35,223 bases of DNA from CAYNSX01 sp964400165 (GTDB lineage Bacteria > Armatimonadota > Hebobacteria > CAYNSX01), in NCBI GenBank assembly GCA_964400165.1, contig CAYNSX010000027.1:1-35223 (forward strand). Reading direction: 5' to 3'. Shown piece after piece: positions 16,960-23,606 of this stretch. Every line of letters begins with the position of its first letter. The stretch's first letter is position 1. A program made the translations under genes and the position numbers. The notes below the pieces were generated by a model. The model did no database searches. It had not been told where the DNA came from and saw only the letters and a program-made list of their open reading frames with translations.

Positions 16960-17647
16960 GATGGTCGGTGATGGGCAGCTGCCCGCGCACCTGTTCGGCG
17001 AACAGACGCCCTGCCGTCAATTCGACGCGCACCCGCTTCGCAACCTGCCGCGCCCCGTCGGCCCGCGTGATGGTCGGCGCCGGCTCGCCGCGGAATTCCA
17101 CCCGGTCGGCGTTCAAGTCATACACCATTTCGCCCGCCGTGCCCTTCAGGTCGCGGTACGCAAACTCGATGCGCCCGCCCGCCGTCGCCGACTTCGCCGC
17201 GCCGTCGTAGTCGAGCCGGTCGCAGTGCAGTTCCAGCGGGTCCGGCTTTTTCGGCGCTTCGGCGTTCGGCGTGTCCGAGGGCTTCGGCTTGGGGGTGGCG
17301 ATGACAGTTACCTTGTCGGTGAACGAGACGCGGTCCGCGCCCAGGTCGCCCGTCAAACGGCCCGCGGTCAGCGCCAGCGTGTCGCGCGTGAAGGTCAGCG
17401 GCCCGGCGCCCGTCACCGTCCCCGCTTCGTCATCGTAGGTCAGCGACTCGCACTGCAACGCCCACTCGTCGGTGCGCACCGACACATGCCCCGACAGCAC
17501 CGTCCGCCCCTCTTCGTGCTCCCATTGGTCGGCGTTCAGGATTTCGAGCACGCGCGGCTTGTCCACCGGCGCCTCCGCGCCGCGCGTCGCCACCGGCGCC
17601 AGGCCCAGCGCGAGCACGACGACTGCCGCAAAGTGCCGTGCGCTCAT
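16940..17647 (-). CDS. lptA: LptA/OstA-like periplasmic LPS-transport protein
   Basis: A 235-residue protein with a signal peptide (MSARHFAAVVVLALGLAP, cleavage near ATRGA). Repeated beta-strand text typical of OstA/LptA jelly rolls follows: LSGHVSVRTDEWALQCESLTY, VTGAGPLTFTRDTLALTAGRL, ELHCDRLDYDGAAKSATAGG, GTAGEMVYDLNADRVEFRG. LptA bridges inner and outer membranes in LPS export. The start overlaps the lptC stop as ATGA. A linker around residues 113-133 is Pro/Lys-rich (PKPKPSDTPNAEAPKKP). No lptB ATPase gene follows, unlike the common lptC-lptA-lptB order; it must be elsewhere. Similarity is structural-pattern level, so moderately confident. Confidence 0.82.
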   Translation of the reverse strand: MSARHFAAVVVLALGLAPVATRGAEAPVDKPRVLEILNADQWEHEEGRTVLSGHVSVRTDEWALQCESLTYDDEAGTVTGAGPLTFTRDTLALTAGRLTGDLGADRVSFTDKVTVIATPKPKPSDTPNAEAPKKPDPLELHCDRLDYDGAAKSATAGGRIEFAYRDLKGTAGEMVYDLNADRVEFRGEPAPTITRADGARQVAKRVRVELTAGRLFAEQVRGQLPITDHHEPPKE

Positions 17648-18351
17648 CGCCGGCCCTCCGCTGCGTTCAGCAGCGTGCGCAGCGACGCCGGCATCGCCGC
17701 CACCTGGGAAGAACCCGCCGGCCACACCAGCGCCCCGCGCACCGGCCCCGCCAGCGTGAACCGCTCGTCGCGCAGATGCAAGGTAAATTCGGCGGCGCGG
17801 GCGTGTCCCCAGGCCCCCGCCAACTCGACGCCCCCGTCCGCTGTAATCTGGCGCTCGCCCACCGCCCAGGTCAGCGCGTCGGCGCGCAGCACCGTGTCGC
17901 GCAGCGTCACCAGAACCGGCCCCGCAAACTCCAGCCGCTGCGCCCGCGCCTGCCACCGGAACCCGGCGCACTCCAGCGCGAACGACCCATCCGCGGTTGC
18001 CGCCCGCACCGGCCCATCGGTCTCGACATCGCGCGTCAGCCGGTTCGTGGTCAGGCGGTCGGTCGTCACGCGCAGGAGCGGCTCGCCCCGCTGCAGCAAT
18101 TCGGCCTTCGTCACGCCGTCAAGCGTCACCGTCTGCGATGCGGCATCGGCGCTGGCGGCGCGGGCGTCGAGCGCCCACGAAAACTCCTCGTTCATCTCGC
18201 CCGCCACGCGCACCTGCGACAACTCGATAGCTGGTCGGTCGCTGCCGGGCCGTGCGGCGGACACCGGCACGGTCGCCGGCTCGCGCCACCAGACAAATGC
18301 AACCGCGCCGCCCAACAGCAGCAGCGCGGCCGCCAGTCCAACGCGGTGCAC
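17644..18351 (-). CDS. lptC: LptC-like membrane-anchored LPS-transport protein
   Basis: A 235-residue protein with one N-terminal membrane segment (VGLAAALLLLGGAVAFVWW) and a periplasmic beta-strand domain like LptC/DUF1239: LSQVRVAGEMNEEFSWALDA, TVTLDGVTKAELLQRGEP, LRVTTDRLTTN. LptC accepts LPS from the LptBFG transporter and passes it to LptA. The start is GTG, with AGGAG 5 nt upstream and 8 bp after the preceding lipoprotein stop. The stop overlaps the lptA start. The second half (from about 130) looks like another OstA-type repeat, making the protein longer than the roughly 190 residues of E. coli LptC. Family assignment rests on context plus pattern. Confidence 0.78.
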   Translation of the reverse strand: MHRVGLAAALLLLGGAVAFVWWREPATVPVSAARPGSDRPAIELSQVRVAGEMNEEFSWALDARAASADAASQTVTLDGVTKAELLQRGEPLLRVTTDRLTTNRLTRDVETDGPVRAATADGSFALECAGFRWQARAQRLEFAGPVLVTLRDTVLRADALTWAVGERQITADGGVELAGAWGHARAAEFTLHLRDERFTLAGPVRGALVWPAGSSQVAAMPASLRTLLNAAEGRR

Positions 18352-18359
18352 GCCCGCTC

Positions 18360-18821
18360 CTAGAACGGAGGCGGAGGCGGGCCGCCGCCGTCACCACCGC
18401 AGTTGCCGCCGCTGGTGTCGGTGATCGACAGCAGTGGCGTCGTCGATCCGGGGCCGCTCGTTCCCCCCGTCGTGTGCGCGAATGCTTCCACCAGGAAGGA
18501 ACCCGCGACACACGGCGGCACGGTCATCGTCGTCACCCAAGTGCTGCTGCCGGGCGGGCTGGCCACTTCGATCAGCTGCGAGCTGATCGCGCCCGTCGCG
18601 CCGGCCTGTTTCACGAAGTCAATCTGGATGTTGAGCACATTCTGCAGCGTGACCGTGACCGTGATGGTGACGATGTCGCCGGTCTTCAGCGTCGTCGGCG
18701 ACGCCGAGGTCACAATCTGGAATCCGCCGCCCCCGCCGGCGGTGGTCGTGCATCCGGCCAGCGCCACCAGCGCCGCCAGGGCGAATCCCTGCATGGACCA
18801 TCGAATCGTTCGTGCGAGCAT
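18360..18821 (-). CDS. Lipoprotein of unknown function between lpxD and lptC
   Basis: A 153-residue protein with a strong lipobox, LAGC, at Cys24 after a 23-residue signal (MLARTIRWSMQGFALAALVA). The mature part has one beta-sandwich-like domain: SASPTTLKTGDIVTITVTVT, WVTTMTVPPCVAGSFLVEAF. It ends in a Gly/Pro tail (GGDGGGPPPPPF) with two cysteines that could pair. I do not recognise a family; the domain resembles Ig-like or CARDB-type sandwiches. I chose the ATG at 18821 (AGGAG 10 nt upstream); a GTG at 18839 would overlap the lpxD stop as GTGA. Its place inside the LPS/outer-membrane cluster suggests an envelope role (inference). Confidence 0.75.
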   Translation of the reverse strand: MLARTIRWSMQGFALAALVALAGCTTTAGGGGGFQIVTSASPTTLKTGDIVTITVTVTLQNVLNIQIDFVKQAGATGAISSQLIEVASPPGSSTWVTTMTVPPCVAGSFLVEAFAHTTGGTSGPGSTTPLLSITDTSGGNCGGDGGGPPPPPF

Positions 18822-18835
18822 GCTCTCCGCTCTCC

Positions 18836-19903
18836 TCACTCTCCCGACTTGTCCAGTCGCTCCAGCCGTGCGGCCAGGGCGCGCAGATTATCGCGCATTT
18901 CCGGCAGGGTGCGGCGGAGCGCTTCCAACTGCAACTCTTCCCGATGCGGGCGGGCCGGAAACCCCGACACCACCGTCCCCGCCGGCACATCCGCCACCAC
19001 CCCCGAGCGCCCCAGCACTATCGCCCCGGCGCCGATCCGGGCGTGGTCGTGGACGCCCACCTGGGCAGCCAGGATGCAGCCGTCCTCCAATACCGCGCTG
19101 CCGGCCACTCCCGTTTGCGCCACGATGATGCAGTTCCGCCCCACCACCACATTGTGCGCGATCTGCACCAAGTTGTCGATCTTGGTGCCGGCCCCAATCA
19201 CCGTGTCGCCCGTCGTCCCGCGGTCGATGGTGGTGTTGGCGCCGATTTCGACATCGTCCTCGATTCGCACGCCCCCCACCTGCGGGATTTTGTGGTGCCG
19301 CCCTTCGTCCTGCACATAGCCGAACCCGTCGCTCCCGATCACCGTACCGCTGTGAACGGTCACCCGGTCGCCGAGCGTGACCCCGCGCTGTAGCACCACC
19401 CGCGCATAGACGCGGCAATCGTCCCCAATCTGCACGCCCATGCCGATATAACACCCAGCCCCGATTAGTGTCCGCGCGCCGATGCGCGCGCCGGGCGTGA
19501 TGACGGCAAGCGGCCCGACACTCGCGCTCGCGTCCACTTGCGTGTCGGGCATCACGACCGCGGACGGATGCACGCCGGGCGGCGGCGGCGGCGTCGGATG
19601 AAAGATGGCCAGCGCCTGCGCGAACGCCAGTTTCGGATGCGTCACCCGGAGCAACGGCTTCGCCGCAGTGGGGATGCTGCGCGGCACGATGACCGCCGCC
19701 GCCGCGCTCGCCAGCGCTTCGTGCAATCGCTTCTGCAGGGTTGCCGCGTCCAGCGGCCGTCCCGCCGCGTCGCGGTCGTCCACGAATGTCAGTTCGCCGG
19801 GCGCGACGGTCGCATAGCCCGCCACGCCGGTGACTTCGGTGGCCGCATCGCCGGCGACTTCGCCTGCAAGCCGCGCCGCCAGATCAGCGAGCGTCAGGCG
19901 CAT
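18836..19903 (-). CDS. lpxD: UDP-3-O-(3-hydroxyacyl)glucosamine N-acyltransferase
   Basis: LpxD adds the second hydroxyacyl chain in lipid A synthesis, using acyl-ACP. The 355-residue protein has the LpxD N-terminal uridine-binding domain (1-100; for example VAPGELTFVDD) and a left-handed beta-helix of hexapeptide repeats (about 110-300). The active-site histidine is H250 in QIAHNVVVGRN. The signature GSDGFGYVQDEGRHHKIPQ (190-208) is clear. A C-terminal helix (LEALRRTLPEMRDNLRALAARL) fits ACP binding. Its start lies inside the 3' end of the previous gene (20-bp overlap), 6 nt from a palindromic repeat. Its presence argues for lipid A-type LPS in this organism. Confidence 0.96.
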   Translation of the reverse strand: MRLTLADLAARLAGEVAGDAATEVTGVAGYATVAPGELTFVDDRDAAGRPLDAATLQKRLHEALASAAAAVIVPRSIPTAAKPLLRVTHPKLAFAQALAIFHPTPPPPPGVHPSAVVMPDTQVDASASVGPLAVITPGARIGARTLIGAGCYIGMGVQIGDDCRVYARVVLQRGVTLGDRVTVHSGTVIGSDGFGYVQDEGRHHKIPQVGGVRIEDDVEIGANTTIDRGTTGDTVIGAGTKIDNLVQIAHNVVVGRNCIIVAQTGVAGSAVLEDGCILAAQVGVHDHARIGAGAIVLGRSGVVADVPAGTVVSGFPARPHREELQLEALRRTLPEMRDNLRALAARLERLDKSGE

Positions 19904-21101
19904 CGTGCCCCAGGAGGGCAGGCATCTTGCCTGCCGGGTCGGCTGTTGTTGGAAGAAAGGTCTGCCATTGGCGGGTCAAGTCCGTGAGCGCCTCGCCGGT
20001 GACATCCCGCACCCCGCGGCCGGGCGCCCACTGGACGCGGTAGCCCTTCGGCCTCGCCCACGCCTCCACCTGCGCCCGCACTTCCGCCCGCAACCCCTCC
20101 AGCAGCCGGTCTTCCAGCCGCTGCACGCGCACCGTGGCCTCCGGGCGGCTGGCGCGTTCGGCCGTCACGCGCTGCGCCTGCGCGGCCCGCGCCTTTGTCG
20201 TCGCCGCCGCGACCGGCCCAGGCTCCACTGTAATCGTGCCGCCCAGCTCCGGCGCAGGCACCGCCGCCGGCGCCGTCAATTCACCCAGCAGCGTCGTGCG
20301 CTCACTCTTCAGCAGCGACGCCAGGCCCAATTCCTCTTCGATGATGCGGGCACGCAGCGTTTCGTCCACGCCGGTGCTCTGGTCGCCGCCATAGGCCTCG
20401 ATCTCGAGATCGGCCGCCGCGGCTGCCGCGTCGAGCGCCTGTTGCAGGCCGGCCTCTTCCGCTGCCAGCGCCTCCTCGGCCGCGCGCAAGTCCGTCGTCA
20501 CCCGCAGATCCGCCTGCCCCTGTTCGGCCAGCCCCTGCGCCTGCGACCGCAGCGTCATCGCGCGCAACCGCAGGTCGGTCAGCCGGTCGCGCCGCGCGTG
20601 CATCAACGCCGACAACTCCCCGCGCAGCCGCGTCCGCCGTTCGGCGCCGAACGCCTCCGTGCGCGCCGCCGCTTCGCGCTGCCACTGGTCCCGCAACTCC
20701 CGCATCCGCCACTGGATGCCCCCGCGCAGCGTCCCCTCCAGTTCGCCGAGATATTTCTCCACCAGCGCCCGCTGCTCCGCCGCCGTCAGCAGCGGTTGCG
20801 GCGCCGGCGTCGGGAATGGCGGCAGCGTGAACGGCATCGGGTCGGGGAGCGGCGCGGCCGCGGGCGCCTGTGCCAGAAACGCGCGGTACGCCTCGAGCAC
20901 GCCCAGCGCCTTCAACCGGGGGTGCGCGTCAATCAGCGCGGACAGATCCACGAATGCTGCGCGCGTCGGGGTGGCCGCGGGCGCCGGGAACCGCAGCGCC
21001 GGCGCCAGAAGCGCCGCGCCGGCGGCGACGATCAGGAACGCGGTTTGGCGCTGCGCCGGAGTGCGCGCCCGCCGCTTACTTCGGGGCCACGGGCGTGGCA
21101 T
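19884..21101 (-). CDS. Skp/OmpH-related coiled-coil membrane protein, long form
   Basis: A 405-residue protein with a basic N-terminus and one hydrophobic segment (TAFLIVAAGAALLAPAL, 20-36), probably an anchor or signal. AAFVDLSALIDAHPRLKAL (48-66) resembles the start of mature Skp/OmpH. Two long alpha-helical, charge-rich regions (about 105-260 and 300-360) could form Skp-like tentacles. GYRVQWAPGRGVRDVTGEALTDL near 365-387 resembles the C-terminal strand and 'DIT' end of the family. It overlaps the shorter skp-like gene by 26 bp. The last 18 residues (PAGKMPALLGHDAPDAR) are largely encoded by a dispersed palindrome, so the original stop may have been lost. A periplasmic chaperone or tether role is inference. 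Confidence 0.7.
   Translation of the reverse strand: MPRPWPRSKRRARTPAQRQTAFLIVAAGAALLAPALRFPAPAATPTRAAFVDLSALIDAHPRLKALGVLEAYRAFLAQAPAAAPLPDPMPFTLPPFPTPAPQPLLTAAEQRALVEKYLGELEGTLRGGIQWRMRELRDQWQREAAARTEAFGAERRTRLRGELSALMHARRDRLTDLRLRAMTLRSQAQGLAEQGQADLRVTTDLRAAEEALAAEEAGLQQALDAAAAAADLEIEAYGGDQSTGVDETLRARIIEEELGLASLLKSERTTLLGELTAPAAVPAPELGGTITVEPGPVAAATTKARAAQAQRVTAERASRPEATVRVQRLEDRLLEGLRAEVRAQVEAWARPKGYRVQWAPGRGVRDVTGEALTDLTRQWQTFLPTTADPAGKMPALLGHDAPDAR
19910..19935. repeat. Dispersed palindrome (family C) at the skp-like gene / lpxD junction
   Basis: The core is GGAGGGCAGGCATCTTGCCT, with GGCAGGCA paired to TGCCTGCC around a short loop. The same sequence occurs at 33806-33832 and a variant at 30091-30111. 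Here it encodes the C-terminal residues of the long skp-like protein and occupies the place where lpxD's ribosome site should be. Confidence 0.8.
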
Positions 21102-21711
21102 TGAGCCGTTGCACGAAATCGTCGGTGATGTCCACGCCGCCCCACACTACGGTCTCCTTCAGCAGCACCGCCAGGTAGCCGCGCTCCTGGGCCAGCAGCC
21201 CGGCGACGGTCTGGATGTGCGCGTCGAGCGGCGCTTGCATTTCCTGCTGGCGCGCCCGGGTGCGTGCTTCGGAGTCGTCCTGCGCCCGGTCCAGGTCCTG
21301 CTGGCGGCGCTTGTAGAGCATGTCCAGGGTTTGGTACTCGGTGGTTTCCGCCGGTGTCCGGCTTTCTTTGCCCTGCAACGCGGTGTAGCGCGCCTGTTTG
21401 TCGTTGTGCTGCTTCAGCAGCGTCTGCACTTCCTCTCGCTGCGTCGTCGTCTGCGCGGTGATGTCCATCAGTTTCAGCAGGCGGTCGCGGTCCTTGTCGT
21501 CCAGTGACCAGGCGATGGCGAACTTCTGCAACTCGCGCGTCTCCGCGGTCATGAACTCCTGAAACTTCTTGTTGGCCTCCTGGTAGGCCTTGAATTGCTC
21601 GCGGACTTTCGTCATATCCAGCGTGCCGAATGCCGGCGACGGCGCGCTCGCCGCGCCCAGCACCGCGCCGATCAATGCGAGAAAGATGGCGGGGGAAATC
21701 CACTTGTTCAT
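21076..21711 (-). CDS. Skp/OmpH family periplasmic chaperone-like protein
   Basis: A 211-residue protein with signal peptide MNKWISPAIFLALIGAVLGA and a mature start like Skp/OmpH (FGTLDMTKVREQFKAYQEAN). A long helical hairpin (about 45-165) follows, and the family-like ending VVWGGVDITDDFVQRLNA. OmpH proteins hold unfolded outer-membrane proteins between the Sec translocon and the Bam complex. The ATG has AAGGAGG 8 nt upstream. It lies 34 bp after the Omp85 gene, the classical bamA-skp-lpxD neighbourhood. The helical part contains KESRTPAETTEYQTL, a polar break that may be the tentacle tip. Confidence 0.85.
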   Translation of the reverse strand: MNKWISPAIFLALIGAVLGAASAPSPAFGTLDMTKVREQFKAYQEANKKFQEFMTAETRELQKFAIAWSLDDKDRDRLLKLMDITAQTTTQREEVQTLLKQHNDKQARYTALQGKESRTPAETTEYQTLDMLYKRRQQDLDRAQDDSEARTRARQQEMQAPLDAHIQTVAGLLAQERGYLAVLLKETVVWGGVDITDDFVQRLNATPVAPK

Positions 21712-21745
21712 CCGTGCGTCCTCCTTCGAGTACGCCTTAGACGCT

Positions 21746-23512
21746 TCAGAACGCGTGCCCGATACTGAAGTACAACTGCGACTTCTCGACGCTGAACCCC
21801 TGGTCAATTCGGATCGGTCCCAGCCCGGGCACGGCGAACCGCAGCCCGATCCCGTACCCGACATGCAACTTGAAGTTCGGGTCGCCGAACGCCTCCGCGA
21901 ACGGCCCGGCCCACGCATCGCCGACATCGGTGAAGAACACCAAACTGATCCGGCTGCCGATCGGGTGCCGGTATTCGAAGTTCAGGTGCGCCATGTTGCG
22001 TCCCGGGAACCGGAAGACATCGTAGCCGCGCAGCGTGTCCGGCCCGCCCAGGAAGAAGTTCTCCAGCCCCGGCGGGTCGCCGGTGATGGTGCCGGCAATC
22101 AACCGGAACGCCACCACGCGCGTCTGCCACGGGTCTTCATGCGCCTTGCCGACTCGGATGTACCGCCGCCAGTCGATCCGCACCTTGTTGAACGGCGCCC
22201 CGCCGAAGCCCGACACCTCGCCCTGCACCGTCATGAAGGTGCCGCCAACCGGATACTGGGGGTATGGAACGCGCGTGTCGCGCTGCACGCCCAGCCCGAT
22301 GCTCCGAATCGTGAACGGGTCGAGAAAATCCACATCCGGCAGCGTGCCGCCGGGGATGGGCGAGGCGCTGACCTCATCGTTGCGCAGCGACAGGAACGCG
22401 CGCGTTTCCGGCCCGAAGGGGTCGACTTTCAGCGGCCGGCTGAACGACACCGTCGCGCCCTGCCGGTTCTCCCGGAACAGGAAGGACCCGCCCGCATCGA
22501 ACGCCTGCCGCGCAATCAGCCGGTCGTACACAGACGCATCCAAGTGCGTCGGCCCGCCGCCGAACCAGTCCGTGCCGTAGCCAAACTCGAAGGAGTCTTG
22601 CCCGCCGAACTCGCCGCGCGCCAGCAGCCGCACGCCGTTTCCGCGGAAGTTCGAGTCGCTCAAGTCGATCGTCCCCACGAACCCTTGCAGCGAAGTCCAC
22701 GACACCCCGAACGCCAGGAACCCCGTCTTCCGTTCCGTGACGATCAGGACGACGATGACCTTGCCCGGCTCGCTCCCCGGCAGCAGCCGGGTGTCGATGT
22801 TGTCGAACCAATCCTTCGCAAACAGCCGCTGCGCATCGCGCCGCAGCAACTTCAGCCACAGCACTTGCCCCACTTGGGTGAACAACTCGCGTCGGATCAC
22901 CCAGTCTTTCGTCTTCGTGTTGTTCTGAATCCGAATCTCTTCGATCACGCCTTCGAGCAGGTGATAGACGATGATCGAGCCGCCCTCGACTTGCCGCCGC
23001 GTCGGCAACTGGCTGAAGTCCACGATCGGATACTCGCGGTCTTGATACATCTGCAGAATGTTCTGCATGTCCTTGTCGAGGTTGCGCTCGTTGATAACCT
23101 CGCCCACCTTCGACACCAGCACCGACTGCAATTCTTCTTGCATCAGGACGGTATTGCCGTCGAATTCCACTCCCATCAATCGGTCGTACTCTTCCACGAT
23201 GAACACCAGGCGCGCCCCGCCCGGCGCCGGCTCCACCCGGAAGTCCACTGCCACGAACCAGCCCAGCGCTTTGATGGCGCGGGCGTCGGCGGCGGCTTGG
23301 TTACGGTCGTAGGGTTGCCCCACCTGCGACTGCACCGCGGCGAGGATGGTGTCGGTCGTGATGCCCGCGTTGCCCTCGATGACACGCTCGACGAGGGTCG
23401 GCGGGCCGAGCGGCTCCGGTTCCGGCTCCGGGGCGGGCTCTTGAGCGATGGCGGGAAAGACCAGCGCGACAGTGATGAGGGCGGCGGCAACAGCGCTGGC
23501 GCGAAGTGTCAT
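21746..23512 (-). CDS. bamA: Omp85 outer-membrane assembly protein (BamA-like)
   Basis: A 588-residue protein: signal peptide (cleaved near FPAIAQ), a Pro/Glu linker (EPAPEPEPEP), about three POTRA domains (roughly 35-265) and a 16-strand-type barrel. The conserved LRGY of the Omp85 '(V/I)RG(F/Y)' motif occurs in FFLGGPDTLRGYDVFRFPG, and the protein ends in Phe, as barrel proteins do. BamA inserts beta-barrels into the outer membrane. E. coli BamA has five POTRAs and TamA three, so the short form could serve either role; the skp-lpxD context favours BamA. GGAGG lies 10 nt before the ATG and an extended -10 box lies further up. Confidence 0.93.
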   Translation of the reverse strand: MTLRASAVAAALITVALVFPAIAQEPAPEPEPEPLGPPTLVERVIEGNAGITTDTILAAVQSQVGQPYDRNQAAADARAIKALGWFVAVDFRVEPAPGGARLVFIVEEYDRLMGVEFDGNTVLMQEELQSVLVSKVGEVINERNLDKDMQNILQMYQDREYPIVDFSQLPTRRQVEGGSIIVYHLLEGVIEEIRIQNNTKTKDWVIRRELFTQVGQVLWLKLLRRDAQRLFAKDWFDNIDTRLLPGSEPGKVIVVLIVTERKTGFLAFGVSWTSLQGFVGTIDLSDSNFRGNGVRLLARGEFGGQDSFEFGYGTDWFGGGPTHLDASVYDRLIARQAFDAGGSFLFRENRQGATVSFSRPLKVDPFGPETRAFLSLRNDEVSASPIPGGTLPDVDFLDPFTIRSIGLGVQRDTRVPYPQYPVGGTFMTVQGEVSGFGGAPFNKVRIDWRRYIRVGKAHEDPWQTRVVAFRLIAGTITGDPPGLENFFLGGPDTLRGYDVFRFPGRNMAHLNFEYRHPIGSRISLVFFTDVGDAWAGPFAEAFGDPNFKLHVGYGIGLRFAVPGLGPIRIDQGFSVEKSQLYFSIGHAF

Positions 23513-23573
23513 GCGGTGGCGTCCTCCACGGGGGGCCCCGGGGATTTGGTGCGCGGTCCTGCCGACGGCGCGC

Positions 23574-23582
23574 AGTCTAACA
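23574..23582 (-). promoter_or_regulatory. Extended -10 box upstream of the bamA-like gene
   Basis: The minus strand reads TGTTAGACT, fitting TGnTAnnnT, in the 94-bp gap between tamB and bamA. The predicted leader is about 55 nt and contains the GGAGG ribosome site. It would allow the bamA-dxs operon to be expressed without tamB. Confidence 0.4.
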
Positions 23583-23606
23583 CAGCCCGCGCGCGACCGG
23601 CAAGCG

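Noticed and set aside
16940..17971. A longer lptA starting at 17971
   Set aside because: The extra 108 residues are Gly/Ala/Arg-rich and lie within lptC; the ATG at 17647 gives a signal peptide and an ATGA overlap.
21712..21927. N-terminal extension of the short skp-like gene
   Set aside because: It would overlap bamA; the ATG at 21711 has AAGGAGG and a signal peptide.
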